DNA from: Lates calcarifer
Lineage: Eukaryota > Chordata > Actinopteri > Centropomidae
Length of the DNA stretch: 64,000 nucleotides
Assembly: GCF_001640805.2 (NCBI RefSeq)
Contig: NC_066849.1
Coordinates: 21,949,336 to 22,013,335, forward strand
Direction of reading: 5' to 3'
Below the pieces are notes generated by a model that saw only the letters and a list, made by a program, of their open reading frames with translations, had not been told where the DNA came from and did not search any database. The stretch's first letter is position 1. Every line of letters begins with the position of its first letter. The position numbers and the translations under genes were made by a program. This document shows, piece by piece, positions 13,001-25,760 of this stretch.

Positions 13001-16000
13001 ATTCAGCTCAGATCCTGAGCAGTCGCTTTGGAGCAAGGCTGAAGGCCTGACACCATCCTAATCCTTTCAGGAAATGAAGTGTTCAATCCAACGCTGATGA
13101 CAAAAAAAAACCGGCAGAATGAAAGCAGAGAGCCACTTGTACTTACACGGACACCTTTAGGCCCTGGGTTACCTTGTGGCCCAGCTGAGCCCTGCAACAA
13201 AGGAGAGACTCTGGTAAGAAGGACTTATTGTCACAATACAAGTAAGCTCAGTGACATGTGAATTGCCTGGTAAGAGAAATACAGCAGGCTTAATTGAATG
13301 ACAGCTAAAAAAAAAACAAACATGTTTTTATATTTCAAGTTGCACCTTATATTTCTATATTTCATCATCCACACTACTTAATGTCAAGAAACCAACTTCA
13401 TTAATTTATGTGTTTCATTGTAATTGTAACTGTAACTGTAACTGTAAACTATATTTTCAATATGGTGGAAACAGCAATTGTTTACCATGTAATTCAAAAT
13501 CTGAAATAGGTTAAGAAATGTGCACTGGAAAGCAGAAAGCAGTGTGCATCATGCAGTTATGATAATCATTTCTGTGTGTTCTCTGTGGAGTTCTCAGTAG
13601 AGCTATGAAGAATCTCAGAGGATCGATGGAGGAACTGGAAGCAGATTTTTGTATTTTTCACTGCACCTGCCTGCCAGGGTAACCTGCAGCCCCAGCTTGC
13701 CCAGGAGGTCCTGGTATGCCCTGCAGCAGAGAGGGAGAAAGTGAGAGAGAGAGAGAACAGTGAATAGGGAGATTAGATGGATGGATAAAGTGAAAGAGGA
13801 GAAACACAGACCTCTACCAGTATTGCCAACTGAGGAATAAAACAAGCACTGTTCATTCTGGACAACCTCCACCAAGACAACCCTGTCTATTAACTGTACC
13901 TTTCTGCACCCCTCTAACTCACCCTTCCCTCACTGGCTCACCCTGCTGTTATTTCAGCCTGCTGTTAAAATGATACTTTAAACTTTAAACATTCAGCTGA
14001 TGCTCTAATCCAGCACCATTTAAAATTATCCATTGCAGTATTATTATCTGTGACTTTGAATAAATCACAGATCTTGAACAGATATAATTATTTCAATTAT
14101 CATCATCACTGACAGCACCATAATAAACCTGTGAGGGTTGTATTAGTTGTTACTCAGTGCATTGTATCACTTTGCCAGGGGCTTAGTTTTTGATTTTCCA
14201 TTGTTAAAGTAATCCCTGGAGTTTACAGAAATGAATGTCTTCCTTCCACCATAAACCTCTATGCTTAGAGCCTTCTGATGTGGACATGTGTAGAGGGTCT
14301 GTGCAATGGGGCTCGTTAACTATTAGCATTTTGAAGAGGTGAAGAGTTTTTCCATCAAAGAGAGGAAGATAAATGGAGGATAAAAGGAACTGCTGACTAG
14401 AGGGGACAGCTGAAAGACTGATCTAACAGCCTGGTGACGCACACAAGCACAGCTGTGAGTTTTGTGTGTGTTCACATGTATACTGTACAGTAAGTTTGTG
14501 TATGTATGAACATTGTGACACAGAACACAAGCATCAGTGTAACTACTGTATCATAGAATGCATCTCCAATCATTGATTTTAAGGGTTTGGTTATTTCACA
14601 CATCCTGTCAGTGCTAATGAGAACTGCTGAAATTGTTTACATGCACACATATATGTAACTACTTACTTGTTCTCCTGATGGTCCAGATGGCCCTGGATAA
14701 CCTTTAGGACCCTTGAAAATTGAATAAAACATTATATTTTGAGTATATTTCAATCAAAAACAGCATAGAAATGACAACACTAAGAGACAATGCTAGCAGC
14801 TCTGTCATGTCACGTACAATGTTAACATGTTGATGTTTTGTTGGTATGTCTACCAGATCATGAACCAGGTACCGGACAGATTAAATTTTTTACAGTACTT
14901 CATGAATAGTCAAGGGATTACCAAAGTGACTACAATTCATCCTTAAGAGTAAAGAATTTCTCCACCAAATGTCATGATCCATCCAATAGCTGTCAGCATT
15001 TTTACACACACAACATCCACTGATGGTGCAAGAGGAAAATAGTTATCACCAAAGTTAATAGGATTCATCCACTGGAAACAATGAATGTCTGTACAAAAAT
15101 TACATGGCAATCCATGTAATAGTTGATTAAATATTTCAGTCTGGACGAAAGTGGTGGATCAACTGCCTGACAAACAAAAAAAAGAAAAGAAAGAAAGAAA
15201 ACAATCAATCAAAAATCACTTCAAAGGGCCTGCTAGAGAATCATTTGATTAAGGAACTGATGAGATACCTGAGGGATGTTAAGGGATCTAGGAATATTCT
15301 GTGTCCTCTTAACATTTTGGCAGCATTCTAAAGGTCCAAGGAAGCATGGGTGCCATTACATGTTTGATGGTCAGAATTTAAATTTTTATGGTTTATACTA
15401 CCTTTTATAGTGGGTATGTGTGTGCATTAGATGGAATTGTGCTAAGTACAGTAGGTGATAATACAGCATGTCATGTGTTTTTCAGTGTTTCAGTCTCAGT
15501 TTCAGAGAAGATTACTCATTAAAACCACATTAACCCATTTGTGCCGTAGTTTGTACCAGCCCATGTCCCATTCCGGATTCTGACCAATAGTTTTAAAACA
15601 TAGCTTTTTTAGTAGTAGTACAGTATGGGTGAGGCTTAAAAAGAAACAGACACAATTAAAACACAAAAACTTTCTAAAATAATAAAATAATAATAATATG
15701 GAACTCTGTAAAACTGTTTAAAAACAAAGTAACACAATTAAAACATAAAAACTTTCAGAAAAAAAATATGGAACTCTGTAAAATATGTTACAGTTCTTTG
15801 GGGAGAAGTTGGCTCATTCTAATACACAGTCAGTTTTGCGCTACAGCCAAATCCCATATTTAGTTAAATGAGCACTTCTTCTTTGTAAACTAAACAGGAT
15901 TTATTGTTCGGTAAATCAGAGCTGTTCTACTCTTAAGCCCTTTATTTTTCCCTTTTACATGATTATCAACAACAGATGTTTACAGCTCCAAAACACAAGG

Positions 16001-19000
16001 TCAGGGCCAGGTCAGTATCTTTTTGGGGCAGCAAGAGACCTTCTTGAATGGTACCTCTGACTCCATTGTATGCTTCTGAGGTTGTGACATGTGAACCTTC
16101 ACACTCAATAAAAGGCCCACATGGGGGTAAAGAGCACAGGCCCTGAGCCAGTCATTTCCTCTGAAAATACCTGATGGGGCACAGTTCATGGACTGAGTAT
16201 ATTAGGTTCAGCTACTGCAAACACTGTGATGGCCCCCTGGGAGGCAAGGTGGTGGCTAGCTATGTGGAGACCAGAACTTCAATAAGAGGCTACCTGGACA
16301 ATATGTAGACATAGCCATGTGGGCCGCAAGGTGACTTACTATGGTAGATATCTGTCTGTTTTAGTCTGTTTTGTATCAATAGGCCACAAGTTCAATTCCT
16401 GCAACAGTCATGCTGAACAGAGCAACAGCAATGTGCCCTTATGAGACAATGAATACACTAGAGCATCAAAAGAAATCTAAGTTAACATATACAGGACATG
16501 AACATGCAGGTAAATATGTGCACACTGGTGGATAAAGGCAGAATACCAGTGTCCTTCATTGTATTCATAGTAGCATCTATTAAACTCTCCTTTAGGCATG
16601 ACGACTGCTGACCTGAAGAGGCATGGGATATTGTGCGTGTCATTGACCCCCTGACCCTGGGCAGGGTGCCTTTCCTCTTTCAGATGACCTTTGACCTTGA
16701 CCTCAAAGCCTATCAGGTTTAAGCGAGACAGCGACACATCCTAACAGCCAGCTCAGCTCTGGCTGAGAGGGGCAGCAACAATTAGATATGCAAAGATAAA
16801 GGCATGTAAAGATAGCGTAGAAGATGCAGTGGGATGTAGACAAATGAAGCAAAAAAGATTAGAAAGAAAAGGTGATAGATGTGTATGTACATATTTTCTT
16901 CTATCGAGATAAAGACCGGGCCGTAGGCTGTCTCTGACCAAGTAACTTAATACTGACCACATTAAGGCTGTTGAGGCCTCAACTTACGTCTGGCTAACTT
17001 TTGGGGGAGAACTGATATAGTCTGTGTGTGTGTGTGTGTATGTGCATATATAATTGTGTTTGTACATGATCTTAACTCTTACGTCAACCTTAACCTAAAC
17101 TTGTAATACTATACCTCCTGTTGCCTCACCACAATACAGAGGATTTAAAAACAAGAGTAAAATGCAGCTTGACAAGTAAATATAAGCAGCAATCGCATAG
17201 ATTTCTTAAAAAACATTTACAACAACAAACTGAACTACTTGGTCATGTCATTAAAAAGACCACTTCTGACAGCCTTATTCTATCGTTTGCATCCTAGTTT
17301 AAACACAAGCAGTATAACACACTGAATCTTACCGGTAGGCCTGGAAATCCATTTGGCCCAGGCAGACCTGGTGGACCTCTGTCACCCTGTTGGTACAAAT
17401 GAATGAGAGAGTAACATAACACTTGCAAAAAAAAAAGTGGAATACAACACACACCATTATTTAAGAGATATCTGCAAAAAAGAATTTAGTATAAATTTCT
17501 TAACACTGAATACATCTTCATTTTCCAACATAACAGCTCATTAAACCCCTTTAAAATCTCAGATAACAAGTGAATGACAGGGTAACATTGAAAAATAGAA
17601 TTAAAAGGTTGTGGATTTTCCACATGTGAGTGAGATGGATAGTTTAAACATGTTTTCATAGTTAGTAGTGTGCACAGGCCATGTCTCCAATCTTTATATA
17701 TTAAAGATGTCTTATTCGATCAATATTTATGATCAAAACCAACAACATTAGAGCAATATTTGCTGCTCTGATAAATCTGTTATGATGTGAAGTCAGAGGA
17801 TAAATGGAGATAAGAGACAATATGTTACTACAAATATGCTACACAAGGTATAAAGATTCAATGACAAAAGTAAAATACTTATTACAAAGAGTGATGAGAT
17901 GTCTGCAATCATTTGTGGGGGATGATATCAGGGTGAAGTTGTATAAATATATGGACACACTCAACATTGAAATTTAACATTAATCAGGCCATGATATTTT
18001 TCTTAGGTTTCTATGAGTGCACAGTGCATTAAAACTTGAACTTAATTAGTTCAAGACATTTAGCAGTGCTGCTCAGAAAAATCATTTTGATTCTGTTTGG
18101 AAGAAAAAGAGACAAGGATGGAAAGAAAGTAGAGAGTAAGAGAGACCAGCTGTGGTGACGCTGGATAAATCACTGATAACAGAATGAGTTAGAAATGCAG
18201 GGAGAGGGTTTAGGGGAAGTTGCTAAACAAATTAAATGGGATAAGGAAAACCAGACTCTCAGTTTTATTGATTAAGCATGAACAAATTTAAACAGAAAAC
18301 ATTTTACTCAAGGAAAATGTAAAAATCTGCCTTTTATCAACCAAAAATTGGAAAGTGTTGAGTCATTCATATCACGAATTGTTAACTGGTTTTGCTACTC
18401 ATTATAAGCAATGATAATGTTTGATTTGAACCATGATGTTAGGATCTTTTTTGGAATATTTTGCTCCATATTAATACATGAAATCCAAATACAAAGAAAA
18501 AAGCAATGAGCGAGCAGAGACTACGTGAAGTTGTGAAGATTGGAGGGACAGGTAACAGCTCAGGTAAAATGTCTCAAGAGAAGTATCACTGTCAAAAGAG
18601 CTGTTATGACAGACAGGGGGAACAGATGAGCGATACATTAATACAAGACCAAAAGGAGAAGAGATAAGACAGAGATCAGTGGCAGATTTTTACCTTCTCT
18701 CCTGGTGGAGCCTGGCCTGGAGACAATCCGGGATCTCCCTTTGAGCCCTAGAATAGAAACACAGATGCAATTAAAATTTATTTCCAATGTATCATTTACT
18801 AGAAATCTTTTTTTTTAATAAATTATGGTTATTTAAAGCCTACTCTGGCTTCCTCCCATAGTCCAAAGATATGCAGCTTAGGGTTACTGGTGACTCTAAA
18901 TTACCCATAGGTATGAATGTGAGTGTGAATGGTTGTCTGTCTGTATATGTTGGCCCTGCGATGGACTGGCGATCCGTACAGGGTCAGCTGGGATAAGCTC

Positions 19001-22000
19001 CAGCCCAGCATTAGAACTTATGTTCTATTTAAATAACCACTACACAGTAATTAGAAATAATAATCTGCTTCTAGAAGATTTTGATTCTGAGAAAACAGTG
19101 AATAAGCAAGTAAAGCAAGTAGAATGAATCTGCATGTTTTGTCCTCAAAATTTAGGCTGCTCTTCCCTTAAATCCATTACTTCCTGTTGCAAAACAGATG
19201 TCGATAAAATAAAAATGAATTAAAACTATCAAGTAAGCCAGGCATTTGACAAAACCAAACCCAGTCATGAATTTGCTTTAATAATGCCACAGTATCATTA
19301 AAATAATGACTTTCTATAATGTTTTCTATAATATTAAGGCTATAACCAAGCAGCAACCACTGTGACTTTGTGTAGAAGCCAATGTGCTTGTCTTAGTGCA
19401 GATGTCTTAAGATGTAGTTCTTCTCATGGTGGTAAGATGCCAGCGTAAAAAGCAATATTCATCTGTACTGAAATAAACATCCTCAACTTCTCAAGAAAAG
19501 TTTTCTTCCATGAGATGATGTAAGTAGAGCTAAGTGGCTAGCTGTGGTGTTTACCACATTGTTCAAATCATAGTGTGGCTCCAAACAACTGACAAGCATA
19601 AAAGTTACAAACCACAAAATTTCACTTTAGTAATCAATGGATGTGTTCTTTTTTAAGTAAGGCTAGTTTTAATACACTGCAGTCTCTTGCATACAATAGC
19701 TGTCCCACTCTAGCTGTCTGTATTACCTTCTCAGATTTGGAGGATCATATTTCCATAGTTTTGACTGAAATCCAATGAGGCATACAAAATTCAGGGGTGG
19801 GAAAGAAGAAATTCTACTACAGCATAAAATCAGGGTTTCATTCTGTTTGAAAAAGGAGTCAACAGTGCATGAAGTAAACTGAAAGGCTCTTTTAAGTCCT
19901 GAAAGCACATCGTCACAATATTTCAGACTGTGCTTAAAATACATGTCAACTGAGCTTAGCATCTGGGACTATATTCCTCTGTATTTGTCCTAGTAACCAA
20001 ACACATTTCAAGAGGAGATATTTTCCAATTTGAGACAAAGAGTCTCTCAATCCCTCTTCCACCTCCACAATGGGGTTTGGAGTGTGAGAATGACTCACTC
20101 AGGTCACTATGGTATTAGATACACTGATGTTGATTTTGTATGTGTACATACGAATGTGGGTGTACAAGCTAAAGGAACAGTGAATGAGCAGGGAGCTCCA
20201 TATTTAGTAATAACCAATCACAGGCCCTCAGCCAAATGTGCAGTGTCCCAGCAAGGTCACAGGTCACACAGAACAAGTCCATCTATCTCCCTATGCTGTT
20301 TGACTAATCAAGGAGGAAAACAGAGCATTCCTCTCTTTATGTGTGCGGGGTGAGGTAGGCGAGGGGATCATAATTCATGAAAAGTACTTTCAGAAATTTT
20401 TCTCATCTTCTATGTGCTAACTACAATTACACAAAAGGGGCTGTCTACTTACAAGCAAAAAGTTTCACATTAAAAGAATCTGTGCTTTGTTTCTGCTCCT
20501 ATAGCATGACTATCCCCACTGACAGCAGTGTGTATGCAGCCACTCTGTGGTTGCCAGTCAGTACCGCAATCGCCACAACCATCTGCATGAAGCTGCCCAC
20601 ATCCTTGCTTAGTCGTACCAATGTATCCCTGACATCTGGTCACATGCTGGGAAAAAAATTATCAGAGATTTAAAAATGCTTTCTTTCTTTTTTCCGCTGT
20701 ATATGATGAGAGTGTCATGGCTAACAAGCCAGGACAAGCACAATTACGCCCTGTGGTAAAAGCTGGGGCAGCAACGATCCAGGCTAAGAGGTATGTCATT
20801 TAGGCTAAAAACCACACATCTCCTCCAGTCTTTGTGACAAAACACTGGCTCATTATTACCATGCTTTCCTACATATGGCTGTGTCAGGTCTGATCCCACT
20901 TGCACACACTCAGGGCAGCAGAGAATGGCTCTCTAGGGAACAATATGTCAGTCTTTACTGTAATTGATGCCACTGGACACCATTCAGCACCTTACCCCTT
21001 TGCCCCCTACCAAAGCACACAAACACACATGTGCATAAGAAGTGAGCGACAGGTCCCAACTTGTCAGCTAGTATTAGGTAACTGTTTTCACTGTGTCCTT
21101 GATGGTTTGTCATAAAAAATATAAATACTAATAAAAAGTATGCAGTGTGGAATTTTCATCTGTCCCCAATTTGTCAGATTTTATTGGGCCTTTTCTTTGC
21201 ACAGTTAGCATACTGTGAAACAGTTTGTTTTAGCATGTGCAATTAGATGAGGTTTAAAGACTTGTCTGTGTGTGATGACTGGGATTTCTGCTATCTACAC
21301 TTCTTTCTACTAAATAAAAATGTCTACTAAACAATAACAGAGCATAAGCATGTGCAGGAAGACAACAATATGGTTATTCAGAGTCCGGTGCAAAATGACA
21401 AAAACAAACAATCTGATCAGAAAAGTACAGATTTGACCTAAAGATACAATGTCATCTCTCTCTTTTGGTTCTGTCTCTGGTGATTGGCAGGCCAGTCTGT
21501 GCAATGACAGTAAAATTCCTGAGGCAGTATGAAGAGAGCTCAGTCTTTTCACCCCTTCTTTGAAATTGTCATTTTACTATACAGTAATGACTCCCAAATT
21601 CAGCCGACTGTGTCATTATTAACAATGGTGTGATCATATCTATCATCACCTCTAAGACAGGAAATTATAGGGACATGAAAGAACAAGACATTGAAGGTTA
21701 ACTTTTGGTGCAGACTGCACCAGTATACAGTCAACAATCTAGTAAAAACTCTATGTAGTATTCTATATTCAAGTATTCTATGTGACTGGAATTTTGAATT
21801 TCATTTTAAAAAATCTTTTATCTCAGCAGTTCAACCGGAATTTCATTTGAGTAGAATGCATATGAAATATTAAATTGAAAAAATATACATGAATATGATA
21901 CAATACATCTTAGTTTCATTTTATCAAATCTTAATTTATCACATTAGAAAATCATAAAAGCTACATTCTCTACTCATGTCTATCATTTCTCTAGATATCA

Positions 22001-25000
22001 TTCAGCTTTTTCAAACTGTGGCTGTCTTTGTTCCTCACCAGTGGTTAGCTTCCCATCAGTGCATGCTTGAGAAACACTTTAATGCTGTGCCTAAACAGAA
22101 GGAGTGTGAGCAGCACATCAGCAGAGCAGCAGGAGCAACCCTGTTGCTGCATGTGTGGAACTGTACTGAGTGTTTGGAAGTGCTCAGAACCCAATACACA
22201 ACCACTGTAGTTACGCGTATACAGCACAGTAAAAGAAAACCTGGAGCATAAAAATACCCAAATAGCCAGGCGTAATATATCCGAAGGAGATTTTCCAGCT
22301 GATAAAAAATGTTGTCAGCTTTTCCTTTCCCTGTAGCTTGATAAAGTGTGTTGTTGAGACTTGTGATGTCATCTTTTGACAGATACTGAACATGTCATCA
22401 CCACAAAAAAGTTGTGCTTGTATTGGATGATCATCATCAACTGCTGGTGCAATATGCTTTACAATGATTGGCTCATTCACAACTGTGTGAGTAATAATGT
22501 CACAGTAAATCCTCCTCCTTATGTGGTATTTCCTATTGTTGATTTAATGAAGATTTGTTGCTCCTGTGTTTATTAAATATTCATTCATTGATCTGAACTA
22601 TCCACTAGGTCTAAAGAAAGGCTGTGTGTGGCCATCTCAGCAACTTGTTTCACAAAAACCCAAACCAACATGAAGTACTTCATCTTTTGTCTATGGAATG
22701 ACACTTTAAAGTGAGTGAGTGTGGGAACAGAATATGACGTTGACCAATCCTGGCCTGTGTCTTAGGCTCAGTGGTGCTGGTTCCGGCTCTGAGGGAACTC
22801 ATCTGGCTTGTCCTCACCAACGCTAACCAGATACAAACCAGAACCCCATCTGACAGTCTCCGGAAGCTGTTTATGTCTCACTACCATGGGAGAAGGACAC
22901 TCACCTTGGGCCCAGGTGGTCCAGGCTGCCCTGGATTTCCATGTGGACCAGGAGGACCCTGAACAGATACAGACAGAGAGAGGGAAAGAGCACAACATTA
23001 AATTACTTTGTATTGTTGACAACGAATCAGTATTTGTTCTTAGTGCACCAAAGCAATTTAATTCCTTGGATGTCAAAGGTATGCAATAAATGCACAACCA
23101 TACTTGCATACTTCCTACAACTACATGTGCACATTTTTATGTTTGTATGTGTGTATGCAATACATCACATTCCTACACATTCATACTCCTACTGCTTCCA
23201 GGCCGAGCTCTCTCTGCACTACAGCCAAGAGTAAGAAGAAGGACCTCCCTCTCTCTTTCTACCTCTCTCACTGTCATTTTTAAAGTCAGTAATCTGAGTC
23301 TGGTTTCCACAAAAGTATATATATTGCCCATAGAAAATGAGCCTGTCTAAAAGACAAGCTTAATTAATGTCTTTGGGGTTGTGGTGTGACACGTCTTGAG
23401 CTGCTCAGCAGTGAAAAAAGGTTGCTCCATTTCATGGTAAAACAGCAGTATAATAATTCAATGCAGCCTTCTCCTACATAGACACAATACTTGATCAATC
23501 ACCACCTTCTGTAGTTAAACTGTCACCTTCAGGGACTGCTTGCAATAAAATAACCTCTAAAGCAAAATATGGTCCGTTTCCATGACAGATACCCACACCA
23601 AATGGCATGCCCTACTTCATAGGCTTAAAAGTCTGATAGCATCACAATTAGAAGCAGCATAATAAGTCTGCTGCTCTGTGCTGAGACAGCAGAGACATAA
23701 CCACAGTGCCACACACTACCCTCAGCTTCCCACCACATAATGATTCCAAGCCTCCCTCTGTCTCTACTTTATGAGATAGCCTACAGGCTTTAGAGTGTGT
23801 TCTGTATCAGCCATGTGCTTTTCAAGCCTTTTACTAGGAGACATGTTTTACTGTCTGCCACCTCTCTCTGTCTACCAGCCTGTCTTCCTGTCTATCTGCC
23901 TTCTAGTCTGCCTGTCATGCTCTCTGTTTAAATACAGCTGAACATATAGACGTTTTCTGATTAACTCAAGATCTTTACCCATAACACAGCCCTCTCATTC
24001 ATTTGAATGGAGTCAGTCATAACAGTGGTGGTGCAGGGGGCTCCACAGAACTACAAAACGTTGTCCGACAAAAAAGTTGAACCTGGCTCCAACATAAGAT
24101 GATGTGGTCTGGCAAAGTACTGCATTCCCAGAAGAAATACATGCCATATTTCTACTGTTTATCTAGCAATCATTGTCATAAAAGCTAAAACAACTGCTGC
24201 CATGAAAACTCTCCAGCGTTGTCAAGTCCTGTCTCTGAGTATTACAAAAAACTGTGCATTTGTGCAGCGCTGTCTGTTACTCTAACTTCCTGGATCATCT
24301 TTCATTGACTCACAATATCTTACAACAACAAACCCCCATCAACACAGTCCCTGCTCTGAGGGGGGAGGAAGCCAAAGGGAAAATGCTATTTCTGTATGTT
24401 ACTTTGGACTGATGTGAACAGTTCACTGTAAACTTGAATGGACAACCGCACACACGTAGTATACACATCAAGAAACAACGGCGCTCATGTACATAAATAT
24501 GAACTAACCACAGTTTCCAATCTTAATGAGCAATGATTTGTCACAGACAATTATTAAGTCACAAAACTGTCTATAAGTAATGAAACTTTAAGTTAATTTT
24601 ACTGCATTTTTTCTTCCATAAACACTGAAGATGTTGCTGTGCAGGGGAGATCTTCTACAAAGAGTGAGAGTGAACTATTATACACCTTCCTTCTAACACA
24701 TACCGCATTCATTTAGTAAAATGTGTCTTGTTCTGTTTAAATATGCCTTCAGGGCCTGTGGCATGATCATAGCATTGCATCATGACAGACTTGGCAGTCG
24801 CATACAGTGTAGTCTCAAGATCAGAGTGGAGACGCAGCCTGTGCCGCCGCCACCGCTGCTGCTGGTTGCAGCTGGTTGCATCTGGAATTGTTTGGCCACT
24901 TAACCTTGATGCTCCAAAGGTGCTGACAAGTAAACAATTGTGCCTGGACCCCAAAAGTGAACTATCTCATTGTCATGCACTTTTACAAAGCACGGCCTGT

Positions 25001-25729
25001 TCCTGAATTTAATCACGCTAACCACAAACATATCTGTCAGCACCTTTTTCCCCAGCAGTTGCAGCTGGATTGTGATGGTTAATACAGGCAAAACACATAT
25101 GACCAGTGCCTGCCAACTGAAAGACCAAAATACAATGATGAAGTCTTCCATGAATGTGTTGGTGCTGTTCGGTGCCCCCCAGGCTCATAAACCTGACCTT
25201 AACCTCTTGATTGTGACTCAGTGACTCAGTTAAACCACAATAATTTCTGTTCTGAGAGGGCCTCTGCAGAGTGGCTACCATCTGATACAATTGTCTAAAC
25301 CTAAACAAAACTTAAAAGCACTTTTTCTATACAGCTGCCTTTTCTTCTTTTTTCCTTCCGTGACTGTGCATATTTCTGTTCATATTATCTCTGATCAGTC
25401 TGCCAATTAAAGTTCTTGATACAGATACATAGACCTCATCATATATAAAGGAGATAAAGAAGAAGTTAAAAAACCACGCTCTATATCTAACTCAACTTAT
25501 TCCTAATTGTATCCCATGAGAACATACACTGAGATGGTAAAAATGCTCCACCTGATCAACAGATTCCACTCACTTTACAGTGTAATGCCTGTGTACCATT
25601 ATATTTGCACAGATTACTTACCCGAGAGCCTCTTTTTCCTGGAGGACCAGGTAAACCAGGGGGACCAGGAGGACCCTAAATCAAAAAGAAAGAAGGATAA
25701 GGCGAGAAAGAGGGGAATGTTGTGACAGA

Positions 25730-25760
<31 letters not shown>

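Larger units (their letters stand above)
17387..22904 (-). other. col24a1 introns 5 and 6 around exon 6
   Basis: Introns of 4157 bp (18748-22904) and 1307 bp (17387-18693). They contain one family A repeat; otherwise only weak GC-richer stretches near 20000-21100, with no coding support. Confidence 0.75.

Noticed and set aside
16240..16400. tRNA-like or tRNA-derived SINE (AGTTCAATTCCTGC resembling a B box)
   Set aside because: No cloverleaf can be drawn and the A-box part is not convincing.
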